From: Blautia wexlerae DSM 19850
Lineage (GTDB): Bacteria > Bacillota > Clostridia > Lachnospirales > Lachnospiraceae
Length of the DNA stretch: 64,000 bases
Reading direction: 5' to 3'
Assembly: GCF_025148125.1 (NCBI RefSeq)
Contig: NZ_CP102267.1
Coordinates: 1,374,501-1,438,500, forward strand
The notes beneath the pieces are model-generated. The model did not search any database, had not been told where the DNA came from, and saw only the letters and a program-made list of their open reading frames with translations. Positions 8,000-17,496 of this stretch are shown here, in pieces. Position numbers and translations under genes: made by a program. Every line of letters starts with the position of its first letter. The stretch's first letter is position 1.

Positions 8000-10168
8000 A
8001 TGGACTTTGAAAAATTTGAAAAGAAAGAATATTTCGTGAATCGCGAGCTGAGCTGGCTCAAATTTGATGAGCGTGTTCTGAGTGAAGCAAGAGATAAAAA
8101 TCTTCCTTTGTTTGACAGACTGAAGTTCTTAAGCATTACCGCATCCAATCTGGATGAATTCTTTATGGTGCGTGTGGCGTCTCTTAAGGATCAGGTACAT
8201 GCAGGATATCATAAAACAGACATTGCAGGAATGACAGCCAAGGAGCAGTTAAAAGAAATCAGTGTCCGTACCCATGAACTGGTTCATGTACAGTATAATA
8301 CACTGAACCGTTCTCTGATCCCTGCGCTTGAGAAAGCCGGAATGCACCTGGTGGCAGCCCATGAGAATCTTACAGAAGCACAGAGTGTATTTGTAGACAG
8401 ATACTTTGAGGATAATGTATATCCGGTACTTACACCGATGGCGATGGATTCTTCCAGACCGTTTCCGTTGATCAGAAACAAGACATTAAATATCGGTGCT
8501 CTGATCTCCAAGAAGGAGAAGAGTGATAAACTCAGCAAAAAGGATAAAACAGGAGAACTTCTGTTTGCTACAGTGCAGGTTCCGTCTGTGCTTCCAAGGG
8601 TGGTGCAGATTCCGTCAAAGAAGGATGGAGATACCACAGTGATCCTGCTGGAAGAGATTATTGAAAGAAATATTGACAAACTTTTCCTGAGTTATGATGT
8701 GATATGTGCCCATCCTTACCGTATTATGCGTAATGCGGATCTTACCATCGATGAAGATGAGGCAGAGGATCTGCTGGTGGAGATCCAGCGCCAGTTAAAG
8801 AAACGTCAGTGGGGTGAGGTTATCCGTCTGGAAGTAGAGGATAAGATGGATGAACGCCTGCTGAAGATTCTGAAAACGGAATTTGACATCAAAGAGGCAG
8901 ATGTTTTTGAGATAAACGGACCTCTGGATCTTACCATGCTTATGAAAGTATATGGTGCGGATGGCTTTGATGCTTACAAGACACCGAGATATCAGCCGGC
9001 ACCTGTACCGGAATTTCAGAATGAGAAGGATATTTTCCAGGTGATACGTGAGGGCGATGTATTCCTGCATCATCCTTATATGAGCTTCGATCCTGTTGTA
9101 AATTTCGTACGTCAGGCAGCAAAAGATCCGGATGTTCTGGCTATTAAACAGACTCTGTATCGCGTCAGCGGCAATTCACCGATTATTGCTGCCCTTGCGC
9201 AGGCAGCAGAAAACGGCAAACAGGTTTCCGTACTGGTAGAGCTGAAAGCACGTTTTGATGAAGAAAATAATATTGTATGGGCGAAGAAGCTGGAGAAGGC
9301 AGGATGTCATGTAATTTATGGTCTGGTAGGTCTTAAGACACACAGCAAGATCACACTGGTTGTGCGCAGGGAAGAGACAGGAATCCGCCGATATGTGCAT
9401 TTGGCAACCGGAAACTACAATGATTCCACTGCAAAACTCTATACAGACTGCGGTATCTTTACCTGCGATGAACGTTTCGGTGAAGATGCAACAGCAGTAT
9501 TTAATATGCTCTCCGGATATTCAGAACCGAAAAGCTGGAATAAGCTGATCGTAGCACCAATCTGGATGAAGGACAGGTTCTTAAGCCTGATTGAACGTGA
9601 GGCAGAGAATGCGAAGAAAGGACTCCCGGCGTTGATCCGCGCAAAGATGAATTCCCTCTGTGATCCGAAGATTATTGCAGGATTGTATTATGCATCTTCC
9701 TGTGGAGTTCAGGTGGAACTTCTGGTAAGGGGTATCTGCTGTCTGAAAGTAGGAGTGCCGGGAATCAGTGAGAATATTCATGTCCGTTCTATTGTAGGGG
9801 AATTTCTGGAGCATAGCCGTATTTTCTATTTTGAAAATGGTGGAAACCCGGAAATTTATATGGGAAGTGCGGACTGGATGCCGCGTAACCTTGACCGCAG
9901 GGTAGAGATTGTTTTCCCTGTGGAAGATGAGAAGATTAAGAAAGAGCTGGAGCATGTACTTGATCTGGAGTTTAAGGATAATGTAAAAGCTCATATCCTG
10001 CAGCCGGATGGAACTTATGTGAAGCCGGATAAACGAGGCAAAGCCCAGATTAATTCTCAGATGGAATTTTGTATGGAGGCAACTGAGAAAGCAGCACTTC
10101 ATAAACACGAAGAAAAGAAATCCCGCGTATTCATTCCGGCAGAGCCTGCGGAGGATATAGAGGAATAA
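8000..10168 (+). CDS. ppk1: polyphosphate kinase 1
   Basis: PPK1 reversibly polymerises the gamma phosphate of ATP into inorganic polyphosphate, usually at the inner membrane face. The 722-residue product has the four-domain length and shows LSWLKFDERVL near residue 18, the KARFDEEN loop, and the catalytic histidine pair: His448 in THSKITL, corresponding to the autophosphorylated His435 of E. coli, and His467 in YVHLATGNYN. The spacing of 19 residues matches the E. coli pair. AAAGGAGG precedes the ATG. It closes the DUF815-ppx-ppk1 operon. Confidence 0.95.
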   Translation: MDFEKFEKKEYFVNRELSWLKFDERVLSEARDKNLPLFDRLKFLSITASNLDEFFMVRVASLKDQVHAGYHKTDIAGMTAKEQLKEISVRTHELVHVQYNTLNRSLIPALEKAGMHLVAAHENLTEAQSVFVDRYFEDNVYPVLTPMAMDSSRPFPLIRNKTLNIGALISKKEKSDKLSKKDKTGELLFATVQVPSVLPRVVQIPSKKDGDTTVILLEEIIERNIDKLFLSYDVICAHPYRIMRNADLTIDEDEAEDLLVEIQRQLKKRQWGEVIRLEVEDKMDERLLKILKTEFDIKEADVFEINGPLDLTMLMKVYGADGFDAYKTPRYQPAPVPEFQNEKDIFQVIREGDVFLHHPYMSFDPVVNFVRQAAKDPDVLAIKQTLYRVSGNSPIIAALAQAAENGKQVSVLVELKARFDEENNIVWAKKLEKAGCHVIYGLVGLKTHSKITLVVRREETGIRRYVHLATGNYNDSTAKLYTDCGIFTCDERFGEDATAVFNMLSGYSEPKSWNKLIVAPIWMKDRFLSLIEREAENAKKGLPALIRAKMNSLCDPKIIAGLYYASSCGVQVELLVRGICCLKVGVPGISENIHVRSIVGEFLEHSRIFYFENGGNPEIYMGSADWMPRNLDRRVEIVFPVEDEKIKKELEHVLDLEFKDNVKAHILQPDGTYVKPDKRGKAQINSQMEFCMEATEKAALHKHEEKKSRVFIPAEPAEDIEE

Positions 10169-10200
10169 GAAACAGTCAGAAACAGAAATAAATAACTGGG

Positions 10201-10237
10201 AAATGCCATGGAAAGCGGTGGAGCTGCTATGGCATTT
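10201..10237. terminator. inverted repeat after ppk1, possible terminator
   Basis: AAATGCCAT and ATGGCATTT form a 9-bp stem with a partly paired interior. No strong T run follows on the plus strand, so termination is uncertain. Confidence 0.4.
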
Positions 10238-10351
10238 CTTCTCTGGGACAAAAAATACCCCTTTTTTGTGGTAAAAGCCGCGTAAATACAGGGCTTTTTG
10301 AACGAAAAATTCGAGAAAAATAAAAAAATTGAAATTTTTTTAAAAAAGTAC

Positions 10352-10380
10352 TTGCATTTTAGAAAAAGATGGTGTATATT
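10352..10380 (+). promoter_or_regulatory. promoter of tRNA-Glu
   Basis: TTGCAT (10352-10357) and TATATT (10375-10380) are 17 bases apart, placing the transcript start about 35 bases before the tRNA. Confidence 0.7.
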
Positions 10381-10421
10381 AAACGAGTCGACAGCGAAGA
10401 GCGAACGACAGATAAACAAAT

Positions 10422-10493
10422 GGCCAGTTGGTCAAGGGGTTAAGACGTCGCCCTCTCACGGCGAAAACACGGGTTCGATTCCCGTACTGGCTG
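10422..10493 (+). tRNA. tRNA-Glu (anticodon CUC)
   Basis: A full cloverleaf can be drawn. The acceptor arm pairs GGCCAGT with ACTGGCT, with one G-U pair at the end. The anticodon stem TCGCC/GGCGA encloses the loop CTCTCAC with anticodon CTC, and the T arm carries GGGTTCGATTCCC. The CCA end is not encoded (GCTACA follows), so it must be added by tRNA nucleotidyltransferase. It stands alone with its own promoter and terminator. Confidence 0.96.
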
Positions 10494-10512
10494 CTACAAA
10501 ATAGTGAGAATT

Positions 10513-10542
10513 TAACCAGAGCTTAGGCTCTGGTTATTTTTT
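10513..10542 (+). terminator. terminator of tRNA-Glu
   Basis: TAACCAGAGC and GCTCTGGTTA form a perfect 10-bp stem with a 4-base loop, followed by TTTTTT. Confidence 0.9.
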
Positions 10543-10579
10543 GCGTTCAGAAGATTTATAGCTGAATAGAAAGAAAAAG

Positions 10580-10608
10580 TTGACAGTTGAAAAAACCAAT
10601 GATAAGAT
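10580..10608 (+). promoter_or_regulatory. promoter of a possible short orphan transcript
   Basis: A perfect TTGACA (10580-10585) stands 17 bases before TAAGAT (10603-10608). The next structure downstream is a terminator and not a gene. Confidence 0.6.
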
Positions 10609-10614
10609 AAATGC

Positions 10615-10682
10615 ACTCAAATTATAACAGAACAGGCTTACAGGCAGAAAAGGATCAGAATTTCGGTTCTGATTATTTTTTT
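10615..10682 (+). ncRNA. candidate short noncoding transcript or leader
   Basis: The promoter at 10580-10608 would start an RNA near 10615. At 10654-10673 ATCAGAA/TTCTGAT forms a 7-bp hairpin followed by TTATTTTTTT, a plausible terminator, giving an RNA of about 70 nt. No open frame with a ribosome site is seen in it. It could instead be an attenuated leader of the topoisomerase genes downstream, which also have their own promoter. Confidence 0.35.
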
Positions 10683-10715
10683 GTGTTTTATTCCATTGAC
10701 AAGGAAGGTTTAGGC

Positions 10716-10744
10716 TTGAAAAAAAATAAAAATTCGGTTATAAT
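10716..10744 (+). promoter_or_regulatory. promoter of the topoisomerase pair
   Basis: TTGAAA (10716-10721) and a perfect TATAAT (10739-10744) are 17 bases apart, about 95 bases before the chosen start codon. Confidence 0.75.
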
Positions 10745-10839
10745 ACGAACAAACGTTTGCAACGTAAAAATTATTTCCTGATTTGCAGTAAGCAATCTGG
10801 TTGATGTTGATATATAGAAAGAAAGGAAATGTAACAGAC

Positions 10840-12765
10840 ATGGCAAAGAAAAACACCTATGATGCAGGGAGCATCTCTGTCCTGGAAGGTCTGGAGGCGG
10901 TTCGTAAGCGTCCGGGAATGTACATCGGAAGTGTTTCACGAAAAGGATTAAATCATCTTATTTATGAGATCGTAGATAACGCAGTAGATGAACATCTGGC
11001 AGGATACTGCAGTCTGATCCATGTAGTTCTGGAGAAAGATGGTTCCTGTACAGTAACAGACAACGGACGAGGAATCCCGGTAGACATGCACGAGAAAGGA
11101 GTATCGGCAGAGAGACTGGTATTTACTACACTTCATGCAGGCGGTAAATTTGACAATTCCGCTTACAAGACAAGCGGAGGACTTCACGGAGTAGGTTCTT
11201 CTGTTGTCAATGCTCTGTCTACATATCTTGATATTAAGATCAGCCGTGACGGATATGTACATCATGATCATTATGAGAGGGGAATCCCCACTCTGGAACT
11301 GGAAGATGGACTTTTGCCTAAACTGGGAAGGACCAGACAGACAGGGACCAGTATTAATTTCCTGCCAGACCCGGAGATTTTTGAGAAGACAAGATTCTCA
11401 GCAACAGAGGTAAAGAGCAGACTTCATGAAACTGCATACTTAAATCCGGAACTGACGATCCATTTTGAGGACAAAAGAGGTTCTGAGATTGAAGATATTA
11501 CCTATCATGAGCCAGATGGGATTATTGGATTTATCAAAGATCTGAACCACAGTGCGGAAGTCTTGCATGATCCGGTTTACCTGAAAGGGGAAGCAGACGG
11601 CATTCAGGTAGAGGTGGCATTCCAGTTTACCAATGAATTCCGTGAGAATGTACTGGGCTTCTGTAATAACATTTACAATGCAGAGGGCGGTACTCATCTG
11701 ACCGGATTTAAGACTACATTTACTACAGTCATGAATACTTATGCGAGAGAGATTGGTGTTCTTAAAGACAAGGATCCGAACTTCACAGGTGCAGATATCC
11801 GTAACGGAATGACAGCAGTTGTTTCCATCAAGCATCCGGAACCGCGTTTCGAGGGGCAGACCAAGACAAAGCTGGATAATCAGGATGCATCACGCGCAAC
11901 CGGAAAGGTTGTAGGAGAGCAGATGGTACTCTATTTTGATAGAAATCTGGAGACTCTTAAGACCATCCTTTCCTGCGCAGAGAAAGCAGCAAAGATTCGT
12001 AAAACAGAGGAGAGAGCCAAGACCAATCTTCTGACAAAGCAGAAATATTCCTTTGACTCTAACGGAAAGCTGGCAAACTGTGAGAAGAAAGATCCTTCCC
12101 AGTGCGAGATCTTTATCGTAGAGGGAGATTCTGCGGGAGGTTCTGCAAAGACTGCCCGCAACCGTAATTACCAGGCAATTCTGCCGATCAGAGGTAAGAT
12201 CCTGAATGTGGAGAAGGCAACTATTGACAAGGTGCTTGCCAATGCGGAGATCAAGACCATGATCAATGCATTCGGATGTGGATTCTCCGAAGGATACGGA
12301 AATGACTTTGATATTACGAAGCTTCGTTACGACAAGATTGTGATCATGGCTGATGCCGATGTGGATGGGGCGCATATTTCCACACTGCTCCTGACTTTAT
12401 TCTATCGTTTCATGCCGGATCTGATCACTGAGGGACATGTGTATATTGCCATGCCGCCATTATATAAAGTCATGCCTAAGAAGGGGCAGGAGGAATACCT
12501 GTACGATGATAAGGCACTGGAGAGATACAGACGTGCCCATAAGCCGGGAAGCTTTACTCTTCAGAGATATAAAGGTCTAGGCGAGATGGATGCGGAGCAG
12601 CTCTGGGAGACTACTCTGAATCCGGAGACAAGAATGATGAAGCGAGTGGAGATTGAGGATGCGAGACTTGCATCAAGTGTGACAGAGATTCTGATGGGAA
12701 GCGATGTCCCGCCGAGAAAGAAATTTATCTATGAGCATGCACAGGATGCAGAGCTGGACATCTGA
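10840..12765 (+). CDS. parE: type IIA DNA topoisomerase subunit B (topoisomerase IV ParE-like / GyrB paralogue)
   Basis: The 641-residue ATPase subunit powers DNA strand passage. The GHKL ATPase domain shows YEIVDNAVDE with catalytic Glu43, DNGRGIPVD and GGLHGVGSSVVNALS. The Toprim part shows VEGDSAGGSAK near residue 430 and the acidic DADVDGAHI near residue 505. I moved the start 13 codons inward to MAKKNTYDAG, because the upstream ATG lacks a ribosome site. It pairs with the next gene. The partner lacks a visible GyrA box and the pair is away from dnaA or recF in this window, so topoisomerase IV is favoured over gyrase, though the distinction by eye is not secure. Confidence 0.85.
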   Translation: MAKKNTYDAGSISVLEGLEAVRKRPGMYIGSVSRKGLNHLIYEIVDNAVDEHLAGYCSLIHVVLEKDGSCTVTDNGRGIPVDMHEKGVSAERLVFTTLHAGGKFDNSAYKTSGGLHGVGSSVVNALSTYLDIKISRDGYVHHDHYERGIPTLELEDGLLPKLGRTRQTGTSINFLPDPEIFEKTRFSATEVKSRLHETAYLNPELTIHFEDKRGSEIEDITYHEPDGIIGFIKDLNHSAEVLHDPVYLKGEADGIQVEVAFQFTNEFRENVLGFCNNIYNAEGGTHLTGFKTTFTTVMNTYAREIGVLKDKDPNFTGADIRNGMTAVVSIKHPEPRFEGQTKTKLDNQDASRATGKVVGEQMVLYFDRNLETLKTILSCAEKAAKIRKTEERAKTNLLTKQKYSFDSNGKLANCEKKDPSQCEIFIVEGDSAGGSAKTARNRNYQAILPIRGKILNVEKATIDKVLANAEIKTMINAFGCGFSEGYGNDFDITKLRYDKIVIMADADVDGAHISTLLLTLFYRFMPDLITEGHVYIAMPPLYKVMPKKGQEEYLYDDKALERYRRAHKPGSFTLQRYKGLGEMDAEQLWETTLNPETRMMKRVEIEDARLASSVTEILMGSDVPPRKKFIYEHAQDAELDI

Positions 12766-12837
12766 TTTCGCCGGAGTGTTATATGGAAATTAAGACAGAT
12801 ACATGGATATGTGTCTGAGATGGAGGAAAGAGATTAA

Positions 12838-15084
12838 ATGGAAACAAAACAGGAGAATGTGATTCCTACCGACTATGCGGAGGTCATGCAGAAATCCTAT
12901 ATAGATTATGCCATGAGTGTTATTATTTCCAGAGCCCTGCCGGATGTGCGTGACGGATTGAAGCCTGTACAGAGAAGAACCCTGTATGATATGTATGAAC
13001 TGGGTATCCGTTATGACAGACCATACAGAAAATGTGCCCGTATCGTAGGGGATACCATGGGTAAATATCACCCCCACGGTGACAGTTCTATCTACGAAGC
13101 GCTTGTGGTAATGGCTCAGGATTTTAAGAAAGGCAAAACACTGGTTGACGGACATGGAAACTTCGGTTCCATCGAGGGTGACGGTGCAGCGGCCATGCGA
13201 TATACAGAAGCCAGACTGGAGAAACTGACACAGGATGTCTTCCTCGAAGATCTGGATAAGAATGTAGTAGATTTTATGCCGAACTTTGACGAGACAGAGA
13301 AGGAACCTGTGGTACTTCCTGTCAGAATCCCGAATCTGCTGGTAAACGGGGCGGATGGTATCGCTGTCGGCATGGCGACCAGCATTCCGCCTCACAATCT
13401 GGGTGAAGTAGTGGATGCGGTAAAAGCCTATATGAAGAATAATGACATCAGTGTCAAGGGACTGATGCGCTATCTTAAAGGTCCGGATTTCCCCACAGGC
13501 GGTCTGGTGGTAAATAAAGATGACCTGCTCAAGATCTATGAGACAGGAACAGGAAAGCTCCGCGTCAGAGGCAAGGTGGAAACAGTAAAGCTCAAAGGTG
13601 GCAGGCAGCAGCTTGTGATCACGGAGATTCCATACACTATGATAGGTGCAAATATAGGAAAATTCCTGAATGATATTGCATCTCTTGTGGAGAGTAAGAA
13701 GACAACCGATATTGTGGATATCTCAAATCAGTCATCAAAAGAAGGGATCCGTATTGTTCTTGATCTGAAGCGTGATGCTGATGTGGAGAACCTGACAAAC
13801 ATGCTGTACAAGAAAACCAAGCTGGAAGATACATTTGGTGTCAATATGCTTGCGGTTGCAGATGGCAGACCTGAGACCCTAAGTCTTAAACAGGTGATAG
13901 AGCATCATGTGGATTTCGTGTTTGATGTTACAACCAGAAAATACACCACACTTCTGAATAAAGAGCAGGAGAAGAAAGAAATCCAGGAAGGTCTGATCAA
14001 GGCATGTGATGTGATCGACCTGATCATCGAGATCCTGCGAGGAAGCAAGAACAGAGAACAGGTAAAGAAATGCCTGGTTGACGGTGTGACAGAAGGAATC
14101 AGGTTCAAGAGCAAATCAAGCGAGAAAGCTGCGCAGAAGCTGCATTTCTCAGAGAAACAGGCAGCTGCGATCCTGGATATGCGTCTGTACAAACTGATTG
14201 GTCTGGAGATCGAGGCACTTCAGGCAGACTATGCAGAAACAATGAAGAACATTGCCATTTATGAAGATATCCTGAATAATTATGATTCCATGGCAGAAGT
14301 GATCATGAAAGAACTGGATCAGATCAAGAAAGAATACGGTACGAAACGCCGCACAGTGATCGAGAATGCAGAAGAAGTTGTCTATGAGGAAAAGAAGATG
14401 GAAGAAATGGAAGTCACATTCCTTATGGACCGCTTCGGATATATGCGGACCATTGATAAGTCTGCATATGAGAGAAATAAAGAAGCTGCCAATGCAGAGA
14501 ACAAATATGTGTTTAACTGTATGAATACAGATAAGATCTGTATCTTTACAGATAATGGAAAGATGCACAGTATCAAGGTGGCAGATATTCCGCTGGTTCG
14601 TTTCAGGGATAAGGGGACACCGGCAGATAATCTGAGCAATTATGACAGTGCACAGGAACGTATGCTCTATGTAGCACCACTGGCATCTGTAAAAGAAAAT
14701 ACACTTCTGTTTGTCACTGCTGCATCCATGTGCAAGCTGGTGAGTGGTGCAGAGTTTGATGTGGCGAAGAGAACGATTGTGTCTACGAAACTTGCTGAAG
14801 AGGATTCTCTGGTCTTTGTGGGTTCTGCGGATGAAATGGAACAGGTGGTATTCCAGAGTGAAGGCGGATATTTCTTAAGATTTCAGAAACAGGATATTTC
14901 TGCTATGAAGAAAACATCTATCGGGGTACGTGGAATGAAACTGGCAGAAGGAGATAAGCTGGATCATGCATATCTTCTGGAAAGCCGCCAGGAATATACC
15001 ATTACTTATCATGATAAACCCTATGTTCTCAACAGGATAAAACTGTCCAAACGGGACAGTAAAGGAACAAAACCACGTATATAA
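12838..15084 (+). CDS. parC: type IIA DNA topoisomerase subunit A (topoisomerase IV ParC-like / GyrA paralogue)
   Basis: This subunit breaks and rejoins DNA. The catalytic tyrosine is Tyr122 in [10 protein letters not shown], and the quinolone-determining region contains [12 protein letters not shown]. The 748-residue length and the lack of a QRRGGxG-type GyrA box in the C-terminal beta-pinwheel favour ParC over GyrA. GATGGAGG precedes the ATG. The 72-base gap after parE holds a 9-bp hairpin near 12794-12815, perhaps involved in coupling. Beyond the stop there is only an inverted repeat before the next promoter. Confidence 0.86.
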   Translation: METKQENVIPTDYAEVMQKSYIDYAMSVIISRALPDVRDGLKPVQRRTLYDMYELGIRYDRPYRKCARIVGDTMGKYHPHGDSSIYEALVVMAQDFKKGKTLVDGHGNFGSIEGDGAAAMRYTEARLEKLTQDVFLEDLDKNVVDFMPNFDETEKEPVVLPVRIPNLLVNGADGIAVGMATSIPPHNLGEVVDAVKAYMKNNDISVKGLMRYLKGPDFPTGGLVVNKDDLLKIYETGTGKLRVRGKVETVKLKGGRQQLVITEIPYTMIGANIGKFLNDIASLVESKKTTDIVDISNQSSKEGIRIVLDLKRDADVENLTNMLYKKTKLEDTFGVNMLAVADGRPETLSLKQVIEHHVDFVFDVTTRKYTTLLNKEQEKKEIQEGLIKACDVIDLIIEILRGSKNREQVKKCLVDGVTEGIRFKSKSSEKAAQKLHFSEKQAAAILDMRLYKLIGLEIEALQADYAETMKNIAIYEDILNNYDSMAEVIMKELDQIKKEYGTKRRTVIENAEEVVYEEKKMEEMEVTFLMDRFGYMRTIDKSAYERNKEAANAENKYVFNCMNTDKICIFTDNGKMHSIKVADIPLVRFRDKGTPADNLSNYDSAQERMLYVAPLASVKENTLLFVTAASMCKLVSGAEFDVAKRTIVSTKLAEEDSLVFVGSADEMEQVVFQSEGGYFLRFQKQDISAMKKTSIGVRGMKLAEGDKLDHAYLLESRQEYTITYHDKPYVLNRIKLSKRDSKGTKPRI

Positions 15085-15104
15085 AACCAACAAATCCGCT
15101 AAAA

Positions 15105-15130
15105 TCAAGGTTTTTGCAGGAAAAGCCTTG
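15105..15130. repeat. inverted repeat before the rimP promoter
   Basis: CAAGGTTTTT and AAAAGCCTTG form a 10-bp stem with one wobble pair. It runs into the -35 box of the rimP promoter. It may end the parC transcript, but there is no T tail. Confidence 0.4.
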
Positions 15131-15156
15131 CAATTGCCGGAAATTGGTGTTACAAT
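15128..15156 (+). promoter_or_regulatory. promoter of the rimP-nusA-infB operon
   Basis: TTGCAA (15128-15133) and TACAAT (15151-15156) are 17 bases apart. Confidence 0.7.
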
Positions 15157-15180
15157 ACATCTAAATTAGAACTTGTTGAC

Positions 15181-15208
15181 AAAGGAGTGGGCGTGAGCCC
15201 ACTCTTAT
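15181..15208 (+). promoter_or_regulatory. rimP leader hairpin
   Basis: GAGTGGGC (15185-15192) and GCCCACTC (15197-15204) form a perfect 8-bp stem closed by the GNRA-type tetraloop GTGA, followed by TTATTT. A hairpin of this kind upstream of rimP is known in Firmicutes as the rimP leader, a proposed attenuator of the ribosome-maturation operon. The match is by memory of the motif. Confidence 0.7.
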
Positions 15209-15235
15209 TTGTTGCATGGAAAGGCAGGTGGGAAA

Positions 15236-15700
15236 ATGAGCAGACGGGAAGAGTATGAAAAGCGCGCAGAGGAACTTCTGGCACCGATCGTAGAACTTAA
15301 CGGCTTTGAACTGGTTGATGTAGAATATGTGAAGGAAGCAGGTAACTGGTATCTGAGAGGATACATTGACAAACCAGGCGGAATTACAGTAAATGACTGC
15401 GAGACAGTCAGCAGAGCATTCAGTGACAAACTGGATGAGAATGATTTTATCGAAGACAGTTATATCATGGAGATCAGTTCGCCGGGACTGGACAGACCGC
15501 TGAAGAAAGACAAAGACTTTGAGAGAAACATGGGAAAACTGGTGGAAATCCGTACCTACCGGCCAATCGAGAAGCAAAAAGAGTTCTGCGGGATTTTGAC
15601 CGCATATGATAGTAACAGTGTGACAATCGATGAGGATGGAACCGAGCGTGTTTTTGATAAGAAAGACACAGCCCTGATACGCCTCGCAATAGAGTTTTAG
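15236..15700 (+). CDS. rimP: ribosome maturation factor RimP
   Basis: RimP assists assembly of the 30S subunit. The 154-residue protein shows the family pattern ELVDVEYVKEAGNWYLR near residue 25 and MEISSPGLDRPLK near residue 80. The start MSRREEY is nine codons inside the longest frame and follows GGTGGG. It is the first gene of the conserved Gram-positive operon rimP-nusA-rnpM-ylxQ-infB-rbfA. Confidence 0.95.
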   Translation: MSRREEYEKRAEELLAPIVELNGFELVDVEYVKEAGNWYLRGYIDKPGGITVNDCETVSRAFSDKLDENDFIEDSYIMEISSPGLDRPLKKDKDFERNMGKLVEIRTYRPIEKQKEFCGILTAYDSNSVTIDEDGTERVFDKKDTALIRLAIEF

Positions 15701-15724
15701 TTAATTCGGGAGGATAAGAAAAAA

Positions 15725-16945
15725 ATGAGCAGAGAGTTAAAGGAGGCACTGGATATCCTTGAAAAGGAAAAGAGTATCAGCAAAGATACTCTGCTTGAGG
15801 CAATTGAGCAGTCTCTGATCCAGGCCTGCAAAAACCATTTTGGAAAAGCTGACAATGTACATGTAACTATTAATCCGGAAACCTGCGATTTTTCAGTGTA
15901 TGCAGACAGAAGTATCGTAGAATACGTAGAGGATCCTGCAATGGAGATTTCTCTGGCAGATGCTTTGAAGATCACATCAAGAGCTGAAATTGGAGGCATG
16001 ATACAGGTTCCGATCCAGTCTAAGGAATTCGGACGTATTGCGACACAGAATGCAAAGAACGTTATCCTGCAGAAAATCCGTGAGGAAGAACGTAAAGTGC
16101 TGTATGATGAATACTATGGAAAAGAAAAAGAAGTAGTAACCGGTATTGTACAGCGTGTGATGGGCAAGAATGTAAGCATCAATCTTGGTAAGGCAGATGC
16201 AGTATTAAGTGAGAATGAACAGGTGAAAGGGGAAACCTTCCAGCCGACAGAGAGAATAAAGGTGTATATTCTTGAAGTCAAGGATACCCCGAAGGGACCT
16301 CGTATTCTGGTGTCCAGAACTCATCCGGGACTTGTGAAACGTCTCTTTGAGTCAGAAGTTGCAGAAGTAAAAGACGGAACTGTTGAGATCAAGAGCATCG
16401 CACGTGAGGCCGGTTCCCGTACAAAGATCGCTGTATGGAGCAACGATCCGGATGTAGATGCAGTTGGTGCATGCGTAGGTATGAACGGTGCACGTGTCAA
16501 TGCAGTAGTTGAGGAACTTCGCGGTGAGAAGATCGATATCATCAACTGGGATGAGAATCCTGCGATCCTGATCGAGAATGCATTGAGCCCTGCAAAGGTT
16601 ATCGCAGTTATGGCAGATCCTGATGAGAAGACAGCTCTGGTAGTTGTTCCTGATTATCAGCTGTCCCTTGCAATCGGTAAAGAAGGTCAGAATGCACGTC
16701 TTGCTGCAAGACTTACAGGATTTAAGATTGACATCAAGAGTGAGACTCAGGCAAAAGAAGCCGGTGATTTCTATGATTATGATGATGACGAGACTGCAGA
16801 AGATGCAGCTGAGGCATCAGCAGAGGAAACTTCAGCAGAAGATTCCCTGACAGAAGAAACCGAAGCAGAAGAAGTTTCAGAGGAAGTTCCTGTAGAAGAA
16901 GAGCCACAGGCTCAGGAAGCAGGAGAGAATGAAGACGAAGAATAA
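15725..16945 (+). CDS. nusA: transcription termination/antitermination factor NusA
   Basis: NusA binds RNA polymerase and nascent RNA to control pausing, termination and antitermination. The order is an N-terminal polymerase-binding domain, an S1 domain near residues 135-200, and two KH domains near 205-345, with VGACVGMNGARVNAVVEEL and SLAIGKEGQNARLAARL. The last 50 residues are a strongly acidic Glu-rich tail. The length of 406 is near that of other Firmicutes, which lack the extra acidic repeats of E. coli. GGGAGG precedes the ATG, and the 3' end overlaps the next gene. Confidence 0.95.
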   Translation: MSRELKEALDILEKEKSISKDTLLEAIEQSLIQACKNHFGKADNVHVTINPETCDFSVYADRSIVEYVEDPAMEISLADALKITSRAEIGGMIQVPIQSKEFGRIATQNAKNVILQKIREEERKVLYDEYYGKEKEVVTGIVQRVMGKNVSINLGKADAVLSENEQVKGETFQPTERIKVYILEVKDTPKGPRILVSRTHPGLVKRLFESEVAEVKDGTVEIKSIAREAGSRTKIAVWSNDPDVDAVGACVGMNGARVNAVVEELRGEKIDIINWDENPAILIENALSPAKVIAVMADPDEKTALVVVPDYQLSLAIGKEGQNARLAARLTGFKIDIKSETQAKEAGDFYDYDDDETAEDAAEASAEETSAEDSLTEETEAEEVSEEVPVEEEPQAQEAGENEDEE

Positions 16946-17204
16946 GATTCCCATGCGCCAGTGTACCGGCTGCAGGGAAATGAAAAGCAAGAAAGAGATG
17001 CTCAGAGTTCTTAAGACTACAGAAGATGAGATCGTGCTTGATACTACCGGTAAGAAAAACGGCAGAGGCGCATATCTGTGTCTTTCCAGAGAATGTCTGG
17101 ATAAAGCGATTAAAAATCATGGACTTGAGCGTTCACTGAAAACTGCGGTTCCGGATGAGGTATACGAACGACTTAAGAAGGAGCTGGAAGATATTGAAAA
17201 ATAA
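16929..17204 (+). CDS. rnpM: RNase P modulator RnpM (YlxR family)
   Basis: This 91-residue basic protein of the YlxR/DUF448 family has the signature RQCTGCREMKSKKEMLRV near residue 8 and NGRGAYLCLSRECL near residue 43. YlxR of Bacillus subtilis has been described as a protein that binds RNase P RNA and modulates it, hence the name. The start overlaps the nusA end by 17 bases, so it should be translated by coupling. The four cysteines may bind a metal. Confidence 0.9.
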   Translation: MKTKNKIPMRQCTGCREMKSKKEMLRVLKTTEDEIVLDTTGKKNGRGAYLCLSRECLDKAIKNHGLERSLKTAVPDEVYERLKKELEDIEK

Positions 17205-17493
17205 CAGAGTACTGTCGCTGATAGGGCTGGCTACCAAAGCAGGCAAGACCGTAAGCGGAGAATTTTCCACAGAGAAATCTGTAAAGACCGGAAAAGGACT
17301 GCTTGTGATCGTTGCTGAGGATGCCTCCGAGAATACAAAGAAGAAATTCAGGAATATGTGCAGTTTTTATGAAGTTCCGATTTTCTTCTTCTCAGATAAA
17401 GAGAGCTTAGGCAGAGCAATGGGAAAGGAGTACCGCGCCTGTCTGGCTGTCCAGGATGAGAACTTTGCGAAAGCAATCATGAAGGAGGTATAG
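17194..17493 (+). CDS. L7Ae/L30e-family ribosomal-type RNA-binding protein (YlxQ)
   Basis: The protein of about 99 residues begins KNNRVLSLIGLATKAGKTVSG, typical of YlxQ-like L7Ae proteins, which bind kink-turn RNA. The likely start is TTG at 17194, because AAGGAG lies 10 bases before it, it overlaps the rnpM end by 11 bases, and the family begins here. An upstream ATG at 17155 would add 13 residues without similarity. It is part of the nusA-infB operon and is likely coupled to rnpM. Confidence 0.85.
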   Translation: MKNNRVLSLIGLATKAGKTVSGEFSTEKSVKTGKGLLVIVAEDASENTKKKFRNMCSFYEVPIFFFSDKESLGRAMGKEYRACLAVQDENFAKAIMKEV

Positions 17494-17496
17494 CGA

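Noticed and set aside
10840..15084. Naming the topoisomerase pair gyrB-gyrA
   Set aside because: The A subunit is short (748 residues) with no visible GyrA box and the pair is not beside dnaA/recF, so topoisomerase IV is the better reading, though not proven.
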